Positions 1 to 10,500 of a stretch of DNA of 64,000 bases are shown one piece after another. This DNA is from Chitinophagales bacterium (lineage in GTDB: Bacteria; Bacteroidota; Bacteroidia; Chitinophagales; UBA10324). The stretch is from assembly GCA_019694975.1 (NCBI GenBank), contig JAIBAY010000003.1:434001-498000 (forward strand), given 5' to 3'. The translations under genes were made by a program, and so were the position numbers. Below the pieces are notes generated by a model. That model was not told the origin of the DNA and did not search any database. It was given only the letters and a program-made list of their open reading frames with translations. Position 1 is the stretch's first letter; every line of letters starts with the position of its first letter.

Positions 1-3000
1 ATAGATTGTAGCAAGTACAGGAACTCTTTCGCTGGCACAGCCCGGCGCCAGGTAATGCACTGTTCCATTCCATTTGTATGGAGCACTTGGGTAACCAAAC
101 GGATAATAGTCTGCGGCACCTTCTTTAACCTGGATATTCGCATCGGATGCATAAACGTTTCCAACGGATGTGCCGATATCGTAATAGATATAGCTGTAGT
201 TGGTTGAAGCTATATAGAAAGCATATGTTGCTCCGGCATCCATGTGAATGCTGAAGTCGGCAGGTATGGCCGTAGGCTGTCCGTAACCTGCAGCCGGCAC
301 ACCGGTGGCAATACCGGCAAGTGTCCACGCCGCGGGATTTTGTTCAAACCCTGCATAGGATCCCTGCTTGTAGTAGATTTCAAAATCTCCGGTGCCATAT
401 TGAAGATGAACGTCAAATCCGGTAATGAATACTTCATTGACAGCCGTGATATCGAACATGGAGCCGGTTTGCGAATAGAATCCGGTATAAGCTGTCGCTA
501 ATGGTGCCGGCGCGGGCAACCCTTCTTCCACCCAGAAAGTGGTGGTGGTATTGATAACCGGTGTATTGAATGGAGAACCTGATCCGAGGTAAGAATTTCC
601 TGTTTGAGCATAATACCAGTTAAGGCTGCCGTTTCCGGTACCTGTTGCACCTAACAGTACTGAACCCGGGCCGCAATGCCCTCCTTCAATGCCAACGGGT
701 CCATCCGGCGGATAATTGATTACGATTGGTTCCTCCGGAGAAGTAATTGCATTCTGGCAGCTTACTTTCACTACATAATAGGTGGTAGTATTCAGCAATG
801 GTGTACTGTATTGATCTGATGTTGCACCCGGTATATTGGTATAAGGTCCACCGCTGTTCAACGACTGTTGCCAGTGAAGCGTTGCTCCCGGAGAATAGTC
901 ATTTAATGTCAGCAAAGCCTGGCCACTTTCGCAGAACTGTTCCTGGCTGGAAGCAATGGTTCCGGCGACGGGTGTAGTCAATACGTTAACGGTAGCCGTT
1001 CCGGTTGTTGCACACAGTGAGGCCGGATCGGTAACAGTGACTGTATAAGTGGTAGTTGACGATGGTGAAGCAGCCGGATTCATAATCGCAGCATTGTCAA
1101 GCGAGCCGGCCGGTGTCCAGCTATAATTATATTCCGGCAGGCTGAACTTCCATGCATCATTCGTCGCTGCCCAGGTGGCATCTGCATTTCTTCCGGGAAC
1201 AGTGAGTGCAACGGTACCATCTGCATTTTCAATGCCTTCGGTATGTGGCAGCCAGCTGGTGGAAGGATTGCCGGGCATAGCGGTTGTATGAATCTCAATC
1301 TTATTGGAGGTTTCGTAGAGGATTACCTGCACGGTAACAGGATCACCGCCGAGATAATGCTGAATATTATCGAAAGTGACCACCAGTTTTCTGGCTGGTG
1401 CAGTGCCGGTAGTGTAGTAAGTGACCGATCCACCGAGCCCCGGGTTCAGATCCTCCCATGCAAAGGCGATAAGGTTTTTCAGGAAGTTATAATTAGGCAA
1501 ATACTGTCCTGAACAGCAACCTGCCCCAGTAAACGGATCAAAAGTGATAAATCCATTGGCAGAGATATAAAACTGCGAATAGTCAATACCATAAAATTTA
1601 AAAGAGAACCCGACGGGCAGTGCTTCACTAACCGATTCGTCAGTAAGCGATACGTTGATACCCGCCGTGGTTGATAACGGGGCAAACGGAATCTGGCTGA
1701 CTGAATACTGTGCTGCCGGGCTTTCAGCCAACAGGTTGGCAACACCGCCGGAACAAACTGCATCAGGGCTTGCTGTTACGGTAATCTGCGGCGGATCCAC
1801 CACGCTCACTGTTATGGTGTCTGAATTGGTGCAGGTAGTATTTGTTGCCGTTACAATATAACTGGTTGAAACAACAGGGTTAGCTGTTATGGAAGAACCT
1901 GAAGTGCTGCTCAATCCGTCTGCCGGCGACCAGGTATAGGAAGTATACGGGCCTGCGGCTACAAGTGCAACGGAGGTACCTGAACCGCTACAGATAGCAG
2001 CCGTACCAGGATTGGGTGTTACGGTGATTTCGGGCGAGGGTGTGACGTTGGCCAGCACCGGTGTCCGGGCTGATTCACAGAGAGTGCTATAGTTGATTTG
2101 CCAATCGTAAAAATAGAAATAATAGGTGCCACCATAAGCGCTTCCTGTAATGGAAACCACGTCTTCGAGCTCATATGGGTAAACCGCACCATAATCGTTA
2201 CTGTAAAGATTCACACTGCCAAACGACCATCCCAGATGAAAATTAGTGCCCGGGTATAACGCAAAATCAAGAGGGATAAATGTCTTTTGATTTACCTGGT
2301 CTTCGGTAACCTGATAGGTAACACTTTGAATGATGTTATAATTCTGATCAGTCCATTGGATCACCACGTTACCCGGTGCAGCCGGATAAACATATACTCC
2401 ATCGAGGTTACAGTTCTTGTAAACGCTGAAATATTCAAATGCATAGGTGTAGTATTGATTGATCGAACCGAAATTATAATCAGCCGGACCTACACCGCCA
2501 ACATTCACCGTACCTGTTGCTGCAGCAGCATAATAATTTACCGGTGTTGTTGCATAAGCAGTGTAGCTTGACGGGCTGGCGCTATAATACAAAGGTGAAC
2601 CTCCTGTTTCATTGGCATACCAAAGCACATAGTCGGCATTGCCGGACGCGCTCAATGTTACATTGCCTTCACCACAAACAGAGCCTCCTGATGAAGCGGT
2701 AATCTGTTCACTGCCGCCTACTTTAACCTGTACTGCATCTGAGTTAGCCGACTGTCCTGAATTTGTGCAGGTAACAGTTGCGCGATAATAAGTGGAGGAA
2801 GCAACAGTTGCATTGTATGTTGAATTGGTTGCCCCCGGAATTCCTGACCAGGATGATCCATTCGGCGACTGCTGCCATTGAAAAGCAATATTGGCAGCGG
2901 CACTGAAGTTGCTGACTGAAAGAAGACTGCTACCGCCTGATCCGCAAAGAACAGCAGGAACAGCTGTTGCAATACCTGCCACCGGCGTACCGGAACAAGT

Positions 3001-6000
3001 TGGCGGAGGATCAATTGTAATCATATAATCCTCTACTTCTCCATAGTAAAAATTACTGCTACAGTAATCACTTGCTGAAAGCGTATTGGCATATACGCAG
3101 CGCACCCTCAGTCGCCGGTCACCATAAAAATCAGGATCCACCGGCACCGTAATGCTGCCGTTAAATAACTGAGTGCCTGCTGACGGTGACGCATAAACGA
3201 ACTCTCCGGGGTCACCAAAGTCTGCATTGTTGTTATAGTCAATCCAAATACCAAATCCCTGGCTGTAAATCGGACCGGCCTGCACACTCAACGCGTAGGT
3301 AGAACCTCCCTGTAAGTTGGTAGTGTAGCTTCCCTGATCGTAATAGATATAGTTATTCGTATTGCCATTGCATCCGGAATAGAGATTAGACAATGTGTTT
3401 AAGGTAAAGTTATCGATGTAATCACCCGATGAGCATGGCGTACCATACACAGGAACACAAAGATTGATTTCACGACTTCCGCCAGGGGCAGAGAGGTAAG
3501 GTATTTGTGTTCCACCGGCACCCGTCATTACAATTTGTGTACACTGTGCATCTACAAAATTGCCAAGATTGGCATTGGACGATATATCATAAGCAACCCA
3601 GAAATAATTTGTACCCGCACTCAGCACCTGGCTGCCGGAGATTGGAGCAGCAAGTGTGGTTGCGGAACCAAACAGGTTTAACGGAGCAAACACCGGTGAA
3701 TTGCCGGTGTAATAGATTTTCACATTGCTTACATCAGCAGCAAAATTGGAAGTGCCTGTTGAGTTTACTGTAAATGAAGTGGCGGAGAACGGACTCAGTG
3801 CACCTGATGTCACAATCTGCACTCCAATGATTTCTGCATCAGCAGCGCCCGGCAACACCGTAGAAATATTGTTTTGTGTGGCCGTGCTTGACACATAACT
3901 CATGGTGGTGACGGCGGGTGTTAGGGTAACCGTATAATCCTCCGTTTCACCATAATAAATATCTCCGCATGACTCATTGATATTTACGAGGCTATAGTCC
4001 TTCGAACGAACGCGCATCCTGCGGTCACCTACAAAAGCGGGATCGCTCGCTATCGTGATGGTGCCGTATTGCGATCCATAGTTTACGTATGGAGAACTGT
4101 AAACAAATTCACCATTGTCTTCAAAGTCGCCATCGTTGTTAAAATCAAGCCATACGCCAAAACCAACGCCTTCATAAAAGGGACCACCATCGAGCTGTAT
4201 GTCGTAAGATTCGCCCAGGGCAAGTGATGTGGTAGTATTGCCGGAGGCAGGAAACTGAATATAACTGCCGGTATTGCCATTGCAACCCGTAGCCGTATTT
4301 ACCAGGGTATTCAGTGTTACACCGTCGATGTAACCATAATAGCAACCGTAAATCGAAGATGGCGTGCAGTAGTCAATAGCCCTGTATCCGTCTGGAGCTG
4401 TCACTAATGGAACATGCGTTCCACCGGCGCCGCTCAATACGATCTGTGTGCATTCTCCATCGAGAAAGTCACCCATTGAACCGGTCGCCGACACATCATA
4501 TGCTACCCAGAAATAATTGGTGCCTGCCGATAAAAGCTGGTTACCGGTAACCGGATTGCCGAGATTGGAAGAAGATCCGAATAAAGTAGCAGTAGAGAAA
4601 GCAGGGCTGGTACCAGAATAGTACACTTTTACATTCGTAACATCACCGGCAAAATCGGAGCTTCCATTGGCATTGAGTGTGAGAGAAGTAAGGGCAAATG
4701 GTGAGAGGCTTCCTGAAACAGCAACCTGCACACCCAGGATTTCCACATCATTCTGTCCGAGGGATACATTACTGGTATTCTCCTGTGTGGCCGTTGCCGA
4801 AACAAAGGTCATTGGCCCCTGTGGCGCGATGGAAATCGTGTAATCTTCTGATTCACCATTATTGAAAAGCAGTGTACATGCCTGTGACGGTGAGAACGTG
4901 CCAAAGGCCTGCGACCGTACTCTCATTCTGTGCTCACCGATATAAGCGCTGTTGTTTGGAATGGAAATAACGCCTGTTTGCGTGCCGATCCCATAAGTAG
5001 GTGAGCCGAACACAAATTCATTAGCATCACTGAAATCGCCGTCATTGTTGAAATCTATCCATACCCCAAAACCCACATAGTCGGAGACATTCCCGGAGAG
5101 GCTGATGTTGACAGACGAACCAATTTCAACACTCGTGGTAAGACTGCCGGAAGGACTATAATAGATGTAAGCATCAGGATTGCCGTTACATCCTGTATTT
5201 GTATTGGAGAGCGTATTAAATATCACATCGTTGATATAAGCATAACCACAGCCATAATACGTTGAAGGCGTGCAATAATTTATCATGCGGTTTCCGGCAG
5301 GTGCTGTTACGTCCGGTATTTTGGTACCTGCTGCGCCCGACAGCACGATTTGTGTGCACTCCGCATCCAGGTAATTACCAATCTGTGCGCTGCTGTTCAG
5401 ATCATAAGTGACCCAGAAATAATTTGTTCCGGAATTAAGTTGCTGGCTTCCGCTGATTACTGCCGGCAAGGTGGCAGCCGTACCATAAAGACCAGTAGTG
5501 GAAAAGGCGGCATTCGGTCCGGTATAATAGACTTTCACATTGGATACATCACCTGCGAAATTGGTTGAACCATTTGCATTTACGGAGAGAGAATTCAGGT
5601 TAAATGGTGTGAGGCTTCCCTGCGTGACTACCTGCACACCCAATATTTCCACGCCCTGGTCGCCGGGCTCAACTGCGCTGGTATTATTTTGAGTGGCAGT
5701 GGCTGAAACGAAAGTCATCGGTGTAGCATTCGTGAGTGTAATAGCATAATCTTCCGCTTCACCATAATAAAATGTGCTGCAGGATTCCGATGAGGCAACC
5801 GTTCCATAATCTTTTGCCCTGATGCGCATGCGGTGTTCACCCAATGATGTTCCGAGTGGTATCGTGATGCTTCCGTATACAACACCTGATCCGTAGGTTG
5901 GTGTTGAGAATACAAATTCACCGGCATCAGAAAAGTCTGCATCGTTGTTCAGATCAATCCACACACCAAATCCAACCGGTTCGTAAGGCGGGCCGCTCAG

Positions 6001-7149
6001 TGTCAGCGGATAGGTGCTCCCGACCTCTAAGCTAGTGGTGAAGCTGCCGTTGGGAGCATAGTAGATATAGCCATCCGTACTGCCATTGCAATAACTGCTT
6101 GCATTAGACAGGGTGTTGAGCTCTACATCATCGATGTAAGCAAAATAACAACCATTGGTGTTGTTGGGCAGGCAATAATTGATCTGCCGGTTTCCATACG
6201 GATCGGTTATTGTTGGTACCTGGTTACCCAAACCTGCAATATTCACCTGCGTACATGCCGCATCCAGGTAATTGCCTATTGTTGCGGTACCGGACACGTC
6301 ATAAGCCACCCAAAAATAGTTGGTGCCTTGTGCCAACACCTGGTTTCCGGTGATGGGTACTGCCAGTGTGGTGGAAGATCCGAATAAGTTATTAGTGGCA
6401 AATGCCGAACTGTTACCGGTGTAATAAATTTTAACATTGCTCACATCGCTTCCGAAGTTGGTTGAACCGGAAGCATTCAACGTAAGGGAAGATACACTCA
6501 ATGGGCTGAGGCTGCCATTTGTTACTACCTGCACACCGATGATCTCCACATCGCTGCTGCCGGTGGAGGTAGTTGTGGTATTGGTTTGAATGACAGAACC
6601 AGATAAGTAAGTCATATTTACCGGAGGCGTGATATGCGCGGTGTAATCATGCACTTCACCATAGTAATACTGAATACAAGGATCAAGCGGCGGATAAGAA
6701 TATGCAACACTCCTTACACGCATGCGGTGGTCGCCGGGTAATGAATAGAAAGGCACGATGAAATTTGCACTGTAGTTGGTGAACGGTGTTCCGCAGTAGA
6801 GGTAGGAAACCAGTTTCTCTGTGGGTTCAAAAACTTCATCATCATCCAGGTCAATCCACATGGAAACGTACTGGCCATATGTTCCAACAGAAACCGTCAG
6901 GGTATAAGTTGATCCCTGTTCCAGGTTGGTTGACATAGACGTATAATCACTATAGCCTGCATTGCCACTGGTGCAGCCGGTAGAAACCTGGCTGATAGTT
7001 CCTACACTTACATTGTCAATATAATCGCCATAGGTACATCCGTAAAAATAAAGGTTGGATGTACAGTATTGTGCGAGTGCTGTTGTACTTCCTGCAGTCA
7101 TGATAAGCAGAAAAAGTGCGATGAAGAGGTTGTAGTGATTCGCTTTCAT
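1..7149 (-). CDS. Giant secreted GEVED-repeat surface protein, partial (C-terminus beyond left edge)
   Basis: An open minus-strand frame runs from an ATG at 7147-7149 to the window edge (at least 2383 residues), so its end is not seen. The N-terminus (MKANHYNLFIALFLLI...ALAQYC) is a signal peptide. Five GEVED modules follow, each ending in a YGE(T/V)EDYTxTI-like strand near residues 166, 468, 770, 1072 and 1375. They alternate with four modules resembling BNR_assoc_N (NVKVYYTG, YFWVTYDI, LDAECTQIV). GEVED modules carry an acidic WIDxNNDxDFxDxDEF loop that looks calcium-binding. After about residue 1390 come several Ig/PKD-like domains with Cys pairs (CxG...Y-WxxxGSLD type), as in other Bacteroidota adhesins. 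The next gene upstream (7520-12985) has the same five-plus-four architecture, so the two are tandem paralogues. A T9SS sorting domain probably lies beyond the edge (inference). The function is unknown; an adhesin or surface-layer role is likely. Confidence 0.85.
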   Translation of the reverse strand, partial: MKANHYNLFIALFLLIMTAGSTTALAQYCTSNLYFYGCTYGDYIDNVSVGTISQVSTGCTSGNAGYSDYTSMSTNLEQGSTYTLTVSVGTYGQYVSMWIDLDDDEVFEPTEKLVSYLYCGTPFTNYSANFIVPFYSLPGDHRMRVRSVAYSYPPLDPCIQYYYGEVHDYTAHITPPVNMTYLSGSVIQTNTTTTSTGSSDVEIIGVQVVTNGSLSPLSVSSLTLNASGSTNFGSDVSNVKIYYTGNSSAFATNNLFGSSTTLAVPITGNQVLAQGTNYFWVAYDVSGTATIGNYLDAACTQVNIAGLGNQVPTITDPYGNRQINYCLPNNTNGCYFAYIDDVELNTLSNASSYCNGSTDGYIYYAPNGSFTTSLEVGSTYPLTLSGPPYEPVGFGVWIDLNNDADFSDAGEFVFSTPTYGSGVVYGSITIPLGTSLGEHRMRIRAKDYGTVASSESCSTFYYGEAEDYAITLTNATPMTFVSATATQNNTSAVEPGDQGVEILGVQVVTQGSLTPFNLNSLSVNANGSTNFAGDVSNVKVYYTGPNAAFSTTGLYGTAATLPAVISGSQQLNSGTNYFWVTYDLNSSAQIGNYLDAECTQIVLSGAAGTKIPDVTAPAGNRMINYCTPSTYYGCGYAYINDVIFNTLSNTNTGCNGNPDAYIYYSPSGSLTTSVEIGSSVNISLSGNVSDYVGFGVWIDFNNDGDFSDANEFVFGSPTYGIGTQTGVISIPNNSAYIGEHRMRVRSQAFGTFSPSQACTLLFNNGESEDYTISIAPQGPMTFVSATATQENTSNVSLGQNDVEILGVQVAVSGSLSPFALTSLTLNANGSSDFAGDVTNVKVYYSGTSPAFSTATLFGSSSNLGNPVTGNQLLSAGTNYFWVAYDVSATGSMGDFLDGECTQIVLSGAGGTHVPLVTAPDGYRAIDYCTPSSIYGCYYGYIDGVTLNTLVNTATGCNGNTGSYIQFPASGNTTTSLALGESYDIQLDGGPFYEGVGFGVWLDFNNDGDFEDNGEFVYSSPYVNYGSQYGTITIASDPAFVGDRRMRVRSKDYSLVNINESCGDIYYGETEDYTVTLTPAVTTMSYVSSTATQNNISTVLPGAADAEIIGVQIVTSGALSPFSATSFTVNSTGTSNFAADVSNVKIYYTGNSPVFAPLNLFGSATTLAAPISGSQVLSAGTNYFWVAYDISSNANLGNFVDAQCTQIVMTGAGGTQIPYLSAPGGSREINLCVPVYGTPCSSGDYIDNFTLNTLSNLYSGCNGNTNNYIYYDQGSYTTNLQGGSTYALSVQAGPIYSQGFGIWIDYNNNADFGDPGEFVYASPSAGTQLFNGSITVPVDPDFYGDRRLRVRCVYANTLSASDYCSSNFYYGEVEDYMITIDPPPTCSGTPVAGIATAVPAVLCGSGGSSLLSVSNFSAAANIAFQWQQSPNGSSWSGIPGATNSTYNATVASSTYYRATVTCTNSGQSANSDAVQVKVGGSEQITASSGGSVCGEGNVTLSASGNADYVLWYANETGGSPLYYSASPSSYTAYATTPVNYYAAAATGTVNVGGVGPADYNFGSINQYYTYAFEYFSVYKNCNLDGVYVYPAAPGNVVIQWTDQNYNIIQSVTYQVTEDQVNQKTFIPLDFALYPGTNFHLGWSFGSVNLYSNDYGAVYPYELEDVVSITGSAYGGTYYFYFYDWQINYSTLCESARTPVLANVTPSPEITVTPNPGTAAICSGSGTSVALVAAGPYTSYTWSPADGLSSTSGSSITANPVVSTSYIVTATNTTCTNSDTITVSVVDPPQITVTASPDAVCSGGVANLLAESPAAQYSVSQIPFAPLSTTAGINVSLTDESVSEALPVGFSFKFYGIDYSQFYISANGFITFDPFTGAGCCSGQYLPNYNFLKNLIAFAWEDLNPGLGGSVTYYTTGTAPARKLVVTFDNIQHYLGGDPVTVQVILYETSNKIEIHTTAMPGNPSTSWLPHTEGIENADGTVALTVPGRNADATWAATNDAWKFSLPEYNYSWTPAGSLDNAAIMNPAASPSSTTTYTVTVTDPASLCATTGTATVNVLTTPVAGTIASSQEQFCESGQALLTLNDYSPGATLHWQQSLNSGGPYTNIPGATSDQYSTPLLNTTTYYVVKVSCQNAITSPEEPIVINYPPDGPVGIEGGHCGPGSVLLGATGTGNGSLNWYYAQTGNSYLGSGSPFNTPVINTTTTFWVEEGLPAPAPLATAYTGFYSQTGSMFDITAVNEVFITGFDVHLQYGTGDFEIYYKQGSYAGFEQNPAAWTLAGIATGVPAAGYGQPTAIPADFSIHMDAGATYAFYIASTNYSYIYYDIGTSVGNVYASDANIQVKEGAADYYPFGYPSAPYKWNGTVHYLAPGCASERVPVLATIY
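3000..6700 (-). repeat. Tandem ~906-bp coding repeats (GEVED + BNR_assoc_N-like units), first gene
   Basis: The GEVED-ending strand recurs at about 6650, 5744, 4838, 3933 and 3025, a spacing of about 906 bp (302 residues). Within each unit the order is the same: Cys-containing start, SNxxSGCNG segment, WIDxNND acidic loop, RMRVR segment, GETEDYT strand, then a beta module ending in YFWVTYDI and VTAPAGxR. The repeats are diverged rather than identical. Confidence 0.85.
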
Positions 7150-7470
7150 TGTACGATTTGAATTTTCGTTAAAAGAGTATATTGAAAAAGCGAAACGCCG
7201 GCGAACTCCATTCACAGAAGCATAGCAATAAAAAAAGGAGTGGTAGAAGTTTTCCGGAATCTGTTTCTTTTCAGTAAACCTACGGGATTGCATTCGAATT
7301 TGCAAGCCCAAAAAGCCCTGTCGTCAGGACTGATTCTGAATGTCTGCGGGCTCTCAGGCTGTACTATGACGGCAGGAGACACAGAAAGTGCCGGCGCAGC
7401 CAACAGAATTCCTTTTAAGCACTACGGCAGCTCTGCAAACAAATGCTGCACGTTGCTAACCAGGCACAAA
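7150..7470. other. Intergenic region between the two giant genes
   Basis: About 320 bp separates the start of the left giant gene from the terminator of the right one. It should hold the promoter of the left gene on the minus strand. The short open frames here on both strands have no recognisable content. I see no RNA gene. Confidence 0.5.
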
Positions 7471-7500
7471 AAAAGGGCAGCGAATGTGTGCTGCCCTTTT
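7468..7500 (-). terminator. Rho-independent terminator of the 1821-aa GEVED gene
   Basis: A perfect 11-bp stem (aaaagggcagc at 7471-7481 with gctgccctttt at 7490-7500) closes an 8-nt loop. On the minus strand it is followed by a run of Ts (complement of the A run at 7468-7474). It lies 20 bp past the stop codon of the 7520-12985 gene. Confidence 0.85.
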
Positions 7501-7519
7501 ATGCTGTTCAGAACAATTG

Positions 7520-10500
7520 CTATTGAATCACGATCTTTTTCCTGATCACCTGATCATCATTTCGTAATTCGAAATAGTAAGTGCCCTTAGACCATTGCCT
7601 GAAGTCGAATGACTGGGTAACCCGTTCCCCATTCACATGGATGGTTTCTTCATGCACAACTTGTCCCACAATGTTGAACACCTTGCAATCCAACTCTCCG
7701 GTTATATGCGGAGCCGTTATATCCAGCACCAGCAGCCCGTCACCAGGGTTGGGATAGATGATGATCCTCTCCGCTGTCAGCGGCTGATCGATGCCTATCG
7801 GGAAGGTGACAACCACATGCACCGTATCCACACCGGTACATGCATTCGCATCGGAATAAGTGTAACTGATCACATACGGACCGCCGACGCCGGCAGCCGC
7901 AGGGCTAAAACTATTACCTGTAACACCCGGCCCGCTGAAGTTGCCGCCCGCCGGTGTTCCGGACAGCGTTACAGCCGGCGCAATCACTTCATAGGTATTG
8001 CTTAAACCTGTCAGTTGCACTACAGGCAAGGGCGAAACGATGACGCCAACGGAGAGCGAGGTATCGCACTGCCCGTTCACTTCTGAGGCAGTAACGGTAA
8101 ATACGGTATTGGCAGCCGGAGGAGCGATCACGGAAGCACCCTGTCCGTTTGCCGGTATCATGCCTGCAATCAAAGGTGTCCACTGATAGTTAAATGTTCC
8201 GGAGCCATTGTTTTCCGCCTGGAGATTTACGCTACCGCCGGCACAAATGGAATCGAGATCAACAGATGCTGCAATAGCAGGATGATAGATGATTGCCTTC
8301 ACGGGTGTGCGCAGACTGGAGCATCCTGTGATGTCGGTGCCAATATATTCTTCAACGTAGTATGTGGTGGTGGCAGTGATATAGGGTGTAGTGAATGATG
8401 CGCCGGTGCCCAGCAGCGTGCCTCCCGTGAGCTGATCATACCAACGCAACACACCGCTTCCGCCTGAAGCCGATAACAAAACTGTACCAGGACCGCAATG
8501 CGTGACATCCGCTGCTACAGGAGCGGCGGGAGCAGCCACCATGTTTATCACAGCCGCATTGGTATAGCTTGAGCCTCCGGAATTGTTACAAGTCACTTTT
8601 ACACGATAATAGGAAGTGGCCGACAACGGTGGTGTTGCATAGGTGTAACCGGTTGCTCCGGAAATAGTATTCCACAAAGTGCCGTTAGCAGACTGCTCCC
8701 ATTGAAAAGCGATATCAGCAGCCAGCGGATAGTTTGACAAGGTGAGTGAGGCGACTGTTCCGGCAGCGCAGAACTCATCCGGTGTAACCGATAAGGTTCC
8801 TGGTTCCGGCACACCGGTACAAGGTGGCAGCGGCTCAATGGTTATCGTATAATCTTCCGTTTCGCCGTAAGAGAACAAACTGCAATACTCTTCAGCGGCA
8901 ACAGTATCATAGTAATTACACCTGACTCTCAACCGGTGTTGTCCGACATACGATGCAGTCAGGGGAATGGTAACTGTTCCGGTGTACACCGAGGTTCCGT
9001 AATCGGGTGATGCATAAACAAATTCATCAGCTCCGTCAAAGGACGCGTCATTGTTATAGTCTATCCAGATTCCGAATCCTTCCATCCAGTCAGGGCCTGA
9101 TTGTACGGTAAGATCATAAGTGCCTCCTATCATGACAGTAGTAGTCAGATTACCGGTAGGGTTGTAATTAATGTAATTGTCAACGTTACCATTGCAGCCC
9201 GATGCCAGGTTTGACAGGGTATTGAACGTGAAGTTGTCGATATAGTCATCGGATGTACATTGATAAGTATAGGTACCCACACAGTAATTTATTTCCCTGC
9301 TTCCTGCAGGAGCCGTGATATCGGGCACATGTGTTCCGCCTGTACCGCTCAGCGTGATGGAAACACATTCCGCATCAACAAAGTGACCAATGGTGCCTGT
9401 GGCAGCAATATCATAAGCGAGCCAGAAATAGTTGGCACCGCCAGCTAATGCAACGGAACCGGTTATCGGTGAGGATAAGCTCGATGCACTGCCAAACAGC
9501 TCCGCTGTGGAAAAATCCGGATTACTGCCAGAGTAATAAACCTTCACGCCTGTTACATCATTGGCAAAATCGGTACTGCCGTTTGCGTTAAAAGTTATGG
9601 AGTTGAGTGAATAGGGATTCAGGCTGCCGATGGTGAGAATGTTTACCCCTGCTATCTCAGCGTCCTGCATGTTCAGCTGTACTGCAGAAAGATTATTTTG
9701 AAACGTGGTAACTGAACTGAAAACCATTGTAGAAGCGGGCACCAGTGTAATGGTATAGTCTTCTGTTTCGCCACTGTAGTATGTCGTGCAGGCTTCAGTA
9801 CTGCCTATAACAGCATAGTCTTCGGCCCTTATCCTCATCCTGCGTTCTCCCAAATAAGCATTATTGGCAGGGATAAAGATCAACCCGCTTTGCGTACCGG
9901 TTTCATAGGTTGGTGAAGCAAAAACAAATTCATCAGCATCATCAAAATCACCATCATTATTAAAATCAATCCATACACCAAAACCTACCGGGTTATAGAG
10001 CGGACCTTCCAGTGTAATCGTGTAACTGCTGCCTACTTCCAGCGAAGTGGTGTTACTTCCGGTAGCAGGATATTTTATGTAACCATTGGAAGCTCCGTTA
10101 CAACCGGTCAGATTAGACAATGTATTCAGGGTAACCCCATCAATGAAATAATACTGGCAGCCATACAAACTTGCGGCCGTGCAATAACCGACCTGCCGGC
10201 TGCCGTCAGGCGATGTTACGGCAGGCACCTGTGTTCCGGCTGCACCGGTCAACTGCAACTGATTACAGCTGACATCAAGATAATCTCCCAGCGTGGCAGC
10301 CGGAGCGACATCGTAGGTAACCCAAAAGTAGTTGTTGCCGGTGTTCAGCGTCTGTGCACCGGAAACCGGTGAAGAAAGATTCGTTGCTGAACCGAATAAG
10401 TTACCGGTGGAGAAAACCGGGCTCTGACCGGTAGCATACACTTTCACGCCGGTAACATCAGCGGGGAAATTTGTTGACCCGGCAGACGATAGTGTAATGG

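Noticed and set aside
7637..8005. 122-codon plus-strand open frame
   Set aside because: It lies antisense to the Ig/T9SS end of the giant gene and has no recognisable content.
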